From contig JAGRJR010000020.1 in assembly GCA_020442635.1 (NCBI GenBank), positions 1 through 43,031 of the forward strand: a stretch of 43,031 bases of DNA. The letters run 5' to 3'. The DNA comes from Lysobacterales bacterium (GTDB lineage Bacteria; Pseudomonadota; Gammaproteobacteria; Xanthomonadales; Marinicellaceae). The notes under the pieces were generated by a model that was not told the origin of the DNA, did not search any database, and was given only the letters and a program-made list of their open reading frames with translations. The position numbers and the translations under genes are program-made. Below are positions 34,959-42,623 of the stretch, in pieces. The stretch's first letter is position 1. Each line of letters begins with the position of its first letter.

Positions 34959-36338
34959 ATGCATAAACTGCGAAACAAAAAGACAGCCATCCTATTGCTT
35001 TCGGTGTTTTTACTCAGTCCGTTTACCTTTTATGATCGCTGGGATTTCATCAGTCTAAAAGGCACCATAAAATACGGTACCAGAACGTCATTATTGTCAT
35101 ATTTCAAAGTTGAAAAGGAAGTCGTTGGATATGAATACAAACTGTTACATGATTTTGCCAAAGTACATAACCTCAACCTTGAAACCATCGTTTATCAAAA
35201 CAACGGCGAGTTATTAAGTGATTTGAATCTGGGTAAAATTGACATTGCCGGCGGACACTTGTCAATAACAAAGGCCAGAACTCGAAGTTTTGCGTTTTCT
35301 ATTCCCATCAGCCAAACAGCCATTGACCTCATTACCCACTTTGACTATCGTAATCTTGATGAACTAAAAAATTTTGAATCATTAAAAGGAACCCTTATCA
35401 GCAACAGCAGCTATGAAGAATTGTTACAGGATCTGTCTGATTTTTCACCGGAATTCGTTGAAAGCACCAACGAGTCCTTGTTTGAGTTGTTCAGGAAGGT
35501 CACAAAAAAAGAGATTGACTTTACTTTTGCGGATACCGAAATTGCAAACATATACAAGAATTTCATTCCAGGCATTTATCAACCCATGCAACTATCTCCT
35601 AAAGAAGAAATCGCTTTTATGGTAGGTAAAAATCGCACCCAGAACCTGTTAGCAGAGCTCAACCAATTCATTAAGTTCACCATAGAGACGGGACAAATTA
35701 AAGCTTATAAAGCTGAAATTCTGGAACATTTACCACAAATAAACGAAGCAGACACAGTGACCTTCTTTGATAAATTACAAACCCGTTGGCCAGAAGTGAA
35801 ACATTATGTATTGACTGTCGCAAAAAATTTAGACTTTGACCCAGCTTTGTTGGCAGCCATCAGTTATCAGGAATCTCATTGGAATACGGATGCCATATCA
35901 ATAACTGGAGTTAAGGGATTGATGATGCTAACAGAATCAACGGCAGAAGAAATGAATGTCAGTGACAGAACAGATGCGGTAGAAAGTTTAATTGGTGGAA
36001 TTAAATACTACCGTAAAATGAAAGCGAAAATGCCAGATCGGATAGACGAACCTGATCGAACATTATTTGCACTTGCAGCGTATAATGTCGGTTATGGACA
36101 TTTGGAAGATGCCAGAATATTGGCACAAAGAGCTGGTAAAAATCCTGATATATGGCTTGATGTAGAACCTTATCTTGAACAACTTAATAACCCCACCATT
36201 GCCCATGAATTAAAATATGGGGTTGCCGATGGTCAGACGGCCGTCATTTACGTCAATAACATCATGACATTCAAGCAATTGATGACTTGGAAAATGCAAA
36301 AGGAAAACATCATGAAATACGACAGAACTTATTTGTGA
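34959..36338 (+). CDS. mltF: membrane-bound lytic murein transglycosylase F
   Basis: A 459-residue two-domain protein. An N-terminal hydrophobic segment (about 9-25) exports or anchors it. A solute-binding-protein (SBP_bac_3) domain covers about residues 35-250 (LKGTIKYGTRTSLLSYF; LNLGKIDIAGGHLSI), and the SLT lysozyme-like domain about 265-430 has the catalytic Glu in AAISYQESHWNTDA and the motifs GVKGLMMLTEST and LAAYNVGYGHLEDAR. It cleaves peptidoglycan glycan strands, releasing anhydro-muropeptides; the kinase AnmK, encoded nearby, recycles anhydroMurNAc. It is somewhat shorter than E. coli MltF. Confidence 0.92.
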   Translation: MHKLRNKKTAILLLSVFLLSPFTFYDRWDFISLKGTIKYGTRTSLLSYFKVEKEVVGYEYKLLHDFAKVHNLNLETIVYQNNGELLSDLNLGKIDIAGGHLSITKARTRSFAFSIPISQTAIDLITHFDYRNLDELKNFESLKGTLISNSSYEELLQDLSDFSPEFVESTNESLFELFRKVTKKEIDFTFADTEIANIYKNFIPGIYQPMQLSPKEEIAFMVGKNRTQNLLAELNQFIKFTIETGQIKAYKAEILEHLPQINEADTVTFFDKLQTRWPEVKHYVLTVAKNLDFDPALLAAISYQESHWNTDAISITGVKGLMMLTESTAEEMNVSDRTDAVESLIGGIKYYRKMKAKMPDRIDEPDRTLFALAAYNVGYGHLEDARILAQRAGKNPDIWLDVEPYLEQLNNPTIAHELKYGVADGQTAVIYVNNIMTFKQLMTWKMQKENIMKYDRTYL

Positions 36339-36408
36339 AACAGTTCACAAAAATAATTTTATTTGTACACAGTTAACAAAATGCTACAATCTGTTACCAA
36401 AGGCCAAG

Positions 36409-36417
36409 TGTTATAAT
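36409..36417 (+). promoter_or_regulatory. extended -10 promoter of the PP2C gene
   Basis: TGTTATAAT is a perfect extended -10 element (TG-n-TATAAT). It predicts transcription start near 36424 and a leader of about 25 bases. No clear -35 at 17 bases, as is common with extended -10 promoters. No ribosome-binding site is evident before the ATG at 36449. Confidence 0.5.
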
Positions 36418-36448
36418 CGGGGGAAACCAGAAATATTCTAAATCTGTA

Positions 36449-37156
36449 ATGAACATAGTTATAGGACATACATCGCATTCCGGCATCAAAAGGGACCACA
36501 ATGAGGACACCTATGGTATTGATTTGCAAACTGGTTTGTTTCTGGTGGCGGACGGCATGGGTGGACACGACCATGGTGAAATTGCAAGTGCTTTAGCCAG
36601 GGATCACATCCTTAAAGCGGTCAAAAGCGGTACATCAGTTAAGCAAGCCATTTTAGAGGCCAATCAAGAAATCATCAGCAGTTCGTTGGAAAAACCTGGT
36701 GATTTGCCTATGGGTACTACCATCGTACTAATGCGGGTTCACAATAAAGATTTTGAATGTGCCTGGGTGGGTGATTCAAGGATTTACTGTTTGCGTGATG
36801 ACAATTTAAAATCTCTCAGCTCAGATCATTCATACGTACAGGAATTAGTTGATCAGGATTTGATTACAGCCGAACAAGCACGTTCACATCCTCATCGAAA
36901 TGTGGTTACACAAGCATTAGGAGTCACCGACAACAGTGAAATATCTGTTTCAGAAAACAAAGGAAAGATTAAGGCTAACGACAAGTTTCTGATTTGTTCT
37001 GACGGCTTGACTGAAGAAGTTGATGACCCCACCATTGAGAGAATCATGAGAAAGCCACTTGAACCCAAAGAAATATGTGATCAACTATTAATCAAAGCAC
37101 TGGAAAATGGTGGCTCTGACAACATAACAGCAGTAGTTTTGGAGTTCAAGCAGTAA
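36449..37156 (+). CDS. PP2C-family serine/threonine protein phosphatase (PrpC/Stp1-like)
   Basis: A 235-residue metal-dependent phosphatase with all core motifs: RDHNEDTYG (about 14-22), VADGMGGHDHGEIAS (33-47), the WVGDSRIYCL strand near 110, LICSDGLTEEVDD near 190, and the C-terminal GGSDNITAVVLEF with the metal-binding Asp. It dephosphorylates Ser/Thr residues of partner proteins; no partner kinase or FHA protein gene is in the window. Its last 11 bases overlap the end of anmK on the other strand, with no terminator between the two. Confidence 0.9.
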   Translation: MNIVIGHTSHSGIKRDHNEDTYGIDLQTGLFLVADGMGGHDHGEIASALARDHILKAVKSGTSVKQAILEANQEIISSSLEKPGDLPMGTTIVLMRVHNKDFECAWVGDSRIYCLRDDNLKSLSSDHSYVQELVDQDLITAEQARSHPHRNVVTQALGVTDNSEISVSENKGKIKANDKFLICSDGLTEEVDDPTIERIMRKPLEPKEICDQLLIKALENGGSDNITAVVLEFKQ

Positions 37157-38231
37157 AAGAAACGCCATAAAGATGTGGCTTATCACAACCGGTAATTAAA
37201 GACAAGTCCATTCGCTTTCCCAGACTGTGCTGAAAGGCCAACCATGCCATCAATACGGCCTCCACATAATTGGCTTGGACACCATATGAATCACTGGCTT
37301 CAACTGATACATCCAACTCTTTCTTCAATTGTTCCATAAAAAATTGATTATAAGCCCCACCACCACAGACAATGATAGCTGATTTTTCTGAAGAGACTTG
37401 ATAAATGGCTTTTTTTATAGATTCTATACTGACTTGTAGCAGGGTTCTTTGAACATCTACCGCAACTGCTTGCTCCACCTCTTGATGCTTAAATACCCAC
37501 TCCAGATTAAAGAGCTCCCTACCCGTACTTTTGGGAAACGGCTGACTGAAGAAAGGTTCTGACATCATAGTAGCAAGTAAATTGGGGATAACTGCTCCCT
37601 GTTTTGCCCAAGCGCCATTTTCATCATATTCGAGTCCTTTCTGTTTATGGATCCACTCATCCATCAGACAATTGGCAGGACCCGTATCAAAACCAATGAC
37701 TTTATCACCATCTATCACCGAAATATTAGCAATACCACCCAAATTCAAAACCACCAAAGGTGTGTTCAATTTTGAAAAAACTTGTTGGTGAAAAACCGGA
37801 GCCAAAGGGGCTCCTTGTCCACCTGCAGCAACATCCATCTGCCTAAAATTGGCTACTGTGGTGATGCCGGTTTGTTGGGCAACAATAGCTGCTGATCCAA
37901 TCTGTAACGTATTTGCAAACACGCCATCTGGATCATGATAAACAGTTTGACCATGAAGTCCAATGGCCTTGATATCAGCTTTGGTGAGGCTTTTTTGTTC
38001 TAACAATTGATTAACTGCTTTAACATATAACTGCCCCAATCTTGCATCCAGTTCACTGAGCTGCCCTATATTCAAAGACTCCTTACCAATGACATGTAGC
38101 AATTGAACACGCAAATCCTCTGGATACTTTACAAACAATGTTGCCAACGTTTGCATACCCTGGTTGAAATCCACCAATGCCACATCAATCCCGTCACAAG
38201 ATGTGCCAGACATGACACCTATAAAATACAT
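37146..38231 (-). CDS. anmK: anhydro-N-acetylmuramic acid kinase
   Basis: A 361-residue sugar kinase that converts anhydroMurNAc from cell-wall turnover into MurNAc-6-phosphate using ATP. It begins IGVMSGTSCDGIDVALVDF (residues 4-22), the family signature; GLHGQTVYHDPDG (about 94-106) and VLNLGGIANISV (about 156-167) complete the AnmK/ASKHA pattern. The start shares one base with the M23 peptidase stop (TGATG). The order M23 peptidase-anmK divergent from tyrS is shared with Pseudomonas and other gammaproteobacteria. Confidence 0.94.
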   Translation of the reverse strand: MYFIGVMSGTSCDGIDVALVDFNQGMQTLATLFVKYPEDLRVQLLHVIGKESLNIGQLSELDARLGQLYVKAVNQLLEQKSLTKADIKAIGLHGQTVYHDPDGVFANTLQIGSAAIVAQQTGITTVANFRQMDVAAGGQGAPLAPVFHQQVFSKLNTPLVVLNLGGIANISVIDGDKVIGFDTGPANCLMDEWIHKQKGLEYDENGAWAKQGAVIPNLLATMMSEPFFSQPFPKSTGRELFNLEWVFKHQEVEQAVAVDVQRTLLQVSIESIKKAIYQVSSEKSAIIVCGGGAYNQFFMEQLKKELDVSVEASDSYGVQANYVEAVLMAWLAFQHSLGKRMDLSLITGCDKPHLYGVSFTA

Positions 38232-39484
38232 CAGTTGGCTGCCACCAAGGTTTCTTTAATGGCCTTTAACTCAGTCAGAAGTGGTGATGCATAAGCATTG
38301 AATTCTGCCATTTCTGAATCTGGCAATGGCTCAGATTTGGGTAATGTGACAGTTCTTGGATTCCGGTGCACGCCATTATAGATAAATTCATAGTGTAAAT
38401 GTGGTGCAGTAGATAGGCCCGTTGAACCTACATATCCGATGGTCTGCCCCTGCTTCACACGCGTACCTTTTTTTACGGCCCTTTTGGAAAAGTGCAGGTA
38501 TTTAGTGACTATGCCACTTGGGTGTTTGATGAATACGTAATTACCGTTGTATTTATTATAAGCAGAATGAGTCACTGTTCCAGAACCCGCTGCATAAACA
38601 GGTGTACCGGTGGGTGCCCGATAATCAATGCCTCTGTGAGCTTTCACTTTGTTGGTAATTGGGTGTTTGCGGCTAGGATTAAAGTTTGAACTGATATAAG
38701 AGAAATTCAAAGGCGCTCTAAGGAATGCTTTTTTCATGGCACGCCCATCTGGTGCGTAGTAACTGCCGTCACCGTCACTTCCTACATAATAAACAGCATC
38801 ATAGGTGGTACCTTGGTTGGTAAAACTGGCCGCCAGAATTTTGCCTTCAGTCAGGTATTCACCATCCTTATAAACTTGTTCATAAATCAAACTGAAGGAA
38901 TCCCCTGATCTGATTTCAAGAACAAAATCAATATCCCAACTGAAAATATTAGCCAACTGCATCACCATTGAATCAGTTAAACCAGCTGCTTTACCCGCAC
39001 CAAAAAGTGAATTACTGATAACACCCTCTGCTGTCACTAATCGGATTTGCTTGTCATAGGTAATCAACTCGGTCGATAACTGATTCATGTCGTTATGAAC
39101 AATCAACTCTTCAAATTGTGATGACTGGTATTTAAGTTTTGTTAACTCACCGTCGGCGGTAAAGGTAAAATGCAATGTATTACCTGGCATGACTTTCACC
39201 AGTTTTTTGCTGTCTTCATTAAAATGGGCAATTTTAAGCAATAAAGCCTGTGACAATCCTAAGTCAGTAAATATCCCGGATAAGGTCTGACCTTTTTGTA
39301 CAGTGATTACTTTTTCCACCAGTTGTTCTGACCCAACTAAACCGGACTCGGAAAAACTCAACAAAGGTCTTGAAGGAATATCAATTAATTGGTGTTGTTG
39401 AAAATCTGTAGCCTGAACATGAGCATCTGCATCAACTGACACCATATCACTGATGGCATACAACACAAAAAGAACTATCGCCAC
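38231..39484 (-). CDS. M23-family murein DD-endopeptidase (MepM-like)
   Basis: A protein of at least 417 residues: an N-terminal membrane helix (AIVLFVLYAIS), an OapA/LysM-like region near residues 55-100 (VQKGQTLSGIFTDLGLS), and a C-terminal LytM domain with the zinc ligands in HRGIDYRAP and HLHYEF. It cleaves peptide crosslinks in peptidoglycan. The only standard in-frame start is the GTG at 39484, directly at the membrane helix and without a ribosome-binding site. The frame stays open 38 more codons upstream, encoding a basic stretch (KAQAVRKHKPGK) such as precedes the helix in related proteins, so a non-standard start or a sequence error is possible. Confidence 0.88.
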   Translation of the reverse strand: MAIVLFVLYAISDMVSVDADAHVQATDFQQHQLIDIPSRPLLSFSESGLVGSEQLVEKVITVQKGQTLSGIFTDLGLSQALLLKIAHFNEDSKKLVKVMPGNTLHFTFTADGELTKLKYQSSQFEELIVHNDMNQLSTELITYDKQIRLVTAEGVISNSLFGAGKAAGLTDSMVMQLANIFSWDIDFVLEIRSGDSFSLIYEQVYKDGEYLTEGKILAASFTNQGTTYDAVYYVGSDGDGSYYAPDGRAMKKAFLRAPLNFSYISSNFNPSRKHPITNKVKAHRGIDYRAPTGTPVYAAGSGTVTHSAYNKYNGNYVFIKHPSGIVTKYLHFSKRAVKKGTRVKQGQTIGYVGSTGLSTAPHLHYEFIYNGVHRNPRTVTLPKSEPLPDSEMAEFNAYASPLLTELKAIKETLVAAN

Positions 39485-39725
39485 AACAGCAATTTTTTTT
39501 GCGGTGGTTAAAGTGCCAACCTTTTTAATGATTTGAGGGATATTAACAGACAGGTTTTTACCTGGCTTATGTTTACGAACGGCTTGTGCTTTGATAAGTC
39601 AGAATCCAAAGGTTACTCACAACGGTGTAAATTATAGATGATTTTTTTATTCATTGGTTCATTTGAGGTTCTAAAAATCAGTATATTTCTGTAGAATTAA
39701 CCCCTTTTTAACGAAACACACAAAC

Positions 39726-40922
39726 ATGTCAGTACAAGATGCGTTGGATTTAATCTGTCGAGGTACAGATGAGGTCATAAAACTGGAAGAACTGGAAGCC
39801 AAATTAAAGAAAGGCAAGAAGCTGAGAATCAAAGCTGGTTTTGATCCGACTGCACCTGACATACATGTCGGACACACTGTTTTGATCAATAAAATGAAAC
39901 AGTTTCAAGACCTGGGGCACGATGTTATCTTCCTGATTGGTGATTTTACCGGCATGATTGGTGATCCAACCGGTAAAAGTGTCACCCGTAAAGCCTTGAC
40001 ACGTGAAGAGGTGCTGGAAAATGCCAAAACCTATCAAGAGCAAATTTACAAAATTCTCGACAGAGATAAAACCATCATTGAATTCAACTCTAATTGGTTC
40101 AAGGACATGACAGCTGCTGACATGATTCAACTGTCTGCCAAATACAATGTAGCACGTATGTTGGAACGTGATGATTTTAATAAAAGATACAAATCTGGCC
40201 AATCTATAGCTATTCATGAATTCATGTATCCTCTGGTGCAAGGCTATGATTCGGTGGCGTTAAAATGTGATGTTGAATTGGGCGGCACCGATCAGAAGTT
40301 TAATCTCTTGGTGGGACGTCATTTACAGGCACAAGTTGGACAAGACCCGCAAATCGTAATCACCATGCCTTTGCTAGAAGGCTTGGATGGAGTCAACAAA
40401 ATGTCTAAGTCATTGGATAATTACATTGGGATTGATGACGAGCCTACAGATATGTTCGGTAAAGTCATGTCAATTTCTGATGAATTGATGTGGCGCTATT
40501 TTGATTTATTGAGTTTCAAATCCAATGATGAAATTCAGCAATACAAAACCGACGTTGAAAACGGCAAAAACCCACGTGATGTAAAATTTGATTTGGCTAT
40601 GGAGTTGATTGAACGATTCCACGACACCCAGGCTGCACAAAATGCCCTCAATGCATTTAAAGCTCAATTCCAAAAAGGTGCCATTCCTGATGACATTCTC
40701 GAGCTAACTTTAGCCACTGAAGACGGTGAAATGGGCATTGCTCATATTTTGAAAAACGCCGGCTTGTGCCCAAGCACCGCTGACGCCATCCGCATGGTTA
40801 AACAAGGCGCAGTTAAAATCAATGGTGAAAAAGTGGAAGACCCCAAAAAAACCTTCCCTACCGGCACTCACGACGTGTTTCAAGTGGGTAAAAGGAAGTT
40901 TGCTAAAATTAAATTGGATTGA
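39726..40922 (+). CDS. tyrS: tyrosyl-tRNA synthetase
   Basis: A 398-residue class I aminoacyl-tRNA synthetase attaching tyrosine to tRNA-Tyr. The HIGH-type motif is HVGH (47-50), preceded by GFDPTAPDI, and the KMSKS motif is in NKMSKSLDN near residue 225. An S4 RNA-binding domain lies at the C-terminus ([18 protein letters not shown]). The length and motif spacing fit the TyrRS form (sometimes called TyrZ) found in many gammaproteobacteria. No strong ribosome-binding site is visible before the ATG. The native terminator appears to have been interrupted by the insertion sequence. Confidence 0.95.
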   Translation: MSVQDALDLICRGTDEVIKLEELEAKLKKGKKLRIKAGFDPTAPDIHVGHTVLINKMKQFQDLGHDVIFLIGDFTGMIGDPTGKSVTRKALTREEVLENAKTYQEQIYKILDRDKTIIEFNSNWFKDMTAADMIQLSAKYNVARMLERDDFNKRYKSGQSIAIHEFMYPLVQGYDSVALKCDVELGGTDQKFNLLVGRHLQAQVGQDPQIVITMPLLEGLDGVNKMSKSLDNYIGIDDEPTDMFGKVMSISDELMWRYFDLLSFKSNDEIQQYKTDVENGKNPRDVKFDLAMELIERFHDTQAAQNALNAFKAQFQKGAIPDDILELTLATEDGEMGIAHILKNAGLCPSTADAIRMVKQGAVKINGEKVEDPKKTFPTGTHDVFQVGKRKFAKIKLD

Positions 40923-40985
40923 AAACATCATTTCAATATCTGGTTCTCACACGCAGTGTTATATTCAGATGACTGCTTAAAAAAA

Positions 40986-41002
40986 AGCCCGAAATTCGGG
41001 CT
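40986..41002. repeat. 17-bp palindromic direct repeat, left copy (target duplication / split terminator)
   Basis: AGCCCGAAATTCGGGCT, preceded by a run of A. An identical copy in the same orientation stands at 42582-42598, followed by a run of T. The central AAATT shows both copies are direct, not inverted, repeats. Removing the intervening 1579 bases plus one copy restores an A-run, hairpin, T-run bidirectional terminator between tyrS and the DUF481 gene. Confidence 0.8.
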
Positions 41003-41014
41003 CAGACTAATGAC

Positions 41015-41047
41015 AAACCCCGTATTTATTGCGGGGTTTTGTTTTTT
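41015..41047 (+). terminator. intrinsic terminator at the left IS end (for tyrS read-through)
   Basis: AAACCCCG (41015-41022) and CGGGGTTT (41032-41039) form a GC-rich hairpin with a nine-base loop, followed by TTTTGTTTTTTT. It points inward, so it would end transcripts coming from tyrS and protect the transposase gene from antisense transcription. Confidence 0.75.
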
Positions 41048-41184
41048 TGAGTTTTATCTAATGGTTTTTCAACTCCGAGTTGTATTTTTAGTTGATAACA
41101 ACCTATTTTCGATGGATTGATTCTGAGTGACCTTATCGGGGTGGATATGGGTGATTTATGTTACTCAATGATGGTTTTACCATC

Positions 41185-42528
41185 TCAGGCTGCCATTAAG
41201 GCCATTTTCTTGATGTTTTGAGCAGTGGCCACCATCAGACATTGCGCTTTGACTTTGTTCAGTCCTCTGAATCGAGCATACCGGTATTGATGCAATTCTT
41301 TGGCATCAGCAAATGACCTTTCTACCGTTTCTTTCCTGCGCTTGTATATTTGCTTTCCAACTGGGCTAAGTCGATGTTGATTGATCCTTTCTTTGGATTC
41401 TTCCCACACATGGCGGGTAATGGTTTTTTGGTGGTTGGCGCTTCGGGTACATTGTGACCTAACAGGACAGTCTATACATGCTTTGGGATTTGATCTGTAG
41501 TGTTTATATCCATTGCGGTCTGTGGTGCTGTAATGCAGTTCTTGCCCTTGTGGACATTCATAATAATCACCTGTTTTATGATAGGTATATTCTCGTTTGT
41601 AGAAGTAGCCTTTTTTATGAGTTGGTCTGCGGTAACTAATCACTCCATATAAGCCACGTTCTTCTATGCCTTTGCAGATGCTGGCGGTAAAGTATCCTGC
41701 ATCAAGGCCAACGGCTGTGGGCTTTAGATTGAACCTTTTAACTTGGCGGTCCAGGCGTGAAAGATAGGGTATGGAGTCATGGACGTTGCCTGCGGTGACA
41801 TGTACGTCTGTGATGAAGTTACAATAACCATCAACAGTGCGATGATCCAGATAGAAAAAGCCTTTGGGTTTTCCATCTCGTACCATGTAGCCTGCATCCT
41901 GGTCGGTGGTGCTTTGTTTGGTGGTTTTTGTTTCAGCCTTTTGAGTCTTTGGCTTTAAAGGCTTTTTTCCATGAGCTTTGCGATCCTCCTCTACCGATTG
42001 TTCTAATGTGTTGATGTAGTCTTTGCTGTTGATGAGTATATCTTCTTTGATCCATTTGCCTTTGTTGGCATTGGCTTTGATGTGGGTGGAGTCGGTATAA
42101 AGGTGATGGCCTTTAATCAAACCTTTGTTCATGGCTTGAACCACTATCTCATCAAATATCTGTTGATAGACATCGGACTCATTGAATCTGCGACGGCGAT
42201 TTTGGCTCAAGGTAGATGCATCTGGAATCTTGTCCATCAAACCAAAGCCAACAAACCAACGATAGGCGTTATTGACTTGCACTTCTTTGATTAACTGTCG
42301 TTCTGAACGTATACCAAAGAGGTAACCCAATAAAAGTAGTTTAAATAACTTGGTGGGATCAAAAGCAGGGCGACCATTGTCTTTACAGTACAAATCAGCG
42401 ACAAGGTCATGAATGAATCCGAAGTCTATGGCTTGTTCTATCTTTCTGACTAAGTGATCTTGCGGTACAAGGTCTTCTAAACTAACAAACTCATAACTGG
42501 ATTGAATTGGGGGGCGGTCTTTTAGCAT
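41185..42528 (-). CDS. IS1182-family DDE transposase
   Basis: A 447-residue transposase from the ATG at 42528; a GTG at 42552 would add eight residues but lies inside the end hairpin. The N-terminal FDPTKLFKLLLLGYLFGIRSERQL is the DUF772-type domain (about 55-80). The catalytic residues are probably Asp146 (YTDSTHIKA), Asp276 (GLDAGYF) and Glu403 (KETVERSFADAKE). A Cys cluster (CIDCPVRSQC, 351-360, and Cys325) fits a zinc-binding insertion typical of the family. A -10-like TATAAT lies six bases before the ATG, suggesting little or no leader. Confidence 0.92.
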   Translation of the reverse strand: MLKDRPPIQSSYEFVSLEDLVPQDHLVRKIEQAIDFGFIHDLVADLYCKDNGRPAFDPTKLFKLLLLGYLFGIRSERQLIKEVQVNNAYRWFVGFGLMDKIPDASTLSQNRRRRFNESDVYQQIFDEIVVQAMNKGLIKGHHLYTDSTHIKANANKGKWIKEDILINSKDYINTLEQSVEEDRKAHGKKPLKPKTQKAETKTTKQSTTDQDAGYMVRDGKPKGFFYLDHRTVDGYCNFITDVHVTAGNVHDSIPYLSRLDRQVKRFNLKPTAVGLDAGYFTASICKGIEERGLYGVISYRRPTHKKGYFYKREYTYHKTGDYYECPQGQELHYSTTDRNGYKHYRSNPKACIDCPVRSQCTRSANHQKTITRHVWEESKERINQHRLSPVGKQIYKRRKETVERSFADAKELHQYRYARFRGLNKVKAQCLMVATAQNIKKMALMAA

Positions 42529-42534
42529 AAGACC

Positions 42535-42540
42535 ATTATA
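42535..42540 (-). promoter_or_regulatory. candidate transposase -10 element
   Basis: TATAAT on the minus strand, six bases before the transposase ATG, directly after the T-run of the right-end terminator. The expected -35 region falls inside the hairpin stem (no TTGACA-like hexamer), so the promoter is probably weak. Confidence 0.4.
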
Positions 42541-42565
42541 AAAAATCCCCACTAAAATGTGGGGA
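42541..42565 (-). terminator. intrinsic terminator at the right IS end (minus strand)
   Basis: TCCCCAC (42546-42552) and GTGGGGA (42559-42565) pair with a six-base loop; in the minus direction a T-run follows. It would stop transcripts entering from the DUF481 gene before they reach the transposase, and may end that gene's mRNA after loss of its own terminator. Confidence 0.72.
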
Positions 42566-42581
42566 CTTTGTCAGCAATCTG

Positions 42582-42598
42582 AGCCCGAAATTCGGGCT
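42582..42598. repeat. 17-bp palindromic direct repeat, right copy
   Basis: Identical to 40986-41002 and in the same orientation, followed on the + strand by seven T. See the left copy: together they bracket the insertion sequence and look like a duplicated terminator hairpin. Confidence 0.8.
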
Positions 42599-42623
42599 TT
42601 TTTTAATTCGCTGAAATTACGCT

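Larger units (their letters stand above)
41003..42581. mobile_element. IS1182-type insertion sequence, complete
   Basis: A 1579-bp element bounded by imperfect terminal inverted repeats: CAGACTAATGACAAACCCC on the left and, reading inward from the right, CAGATTGCTGACAAAGTCCCC. It holds one uninterrupted transposase gene on the minus strand. It is flanked by 17-bp direct repeats of a palindrome. Each end has a hairpin with a T-run directed inward. The open reading frame and ends look intact, so this is probably a recent or still active copy. Confidence 0.82.

Noticed and set aside
39804..40241. 145-codon antisense frame inside tyrS
   Set aside because: Lies opposite conserved tyrS sequence, with no recognisable protein features or ribosome-binding site.
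41003..41040. The 17-bp palindromes as part of the IS terminal inverted repeats
   Set aside because: Considered, since both ends look similar beyond them. The two copies are in direct, not inverted, orientation, and the outer flanks rebuild a terminator, so they fit a target duplication better.
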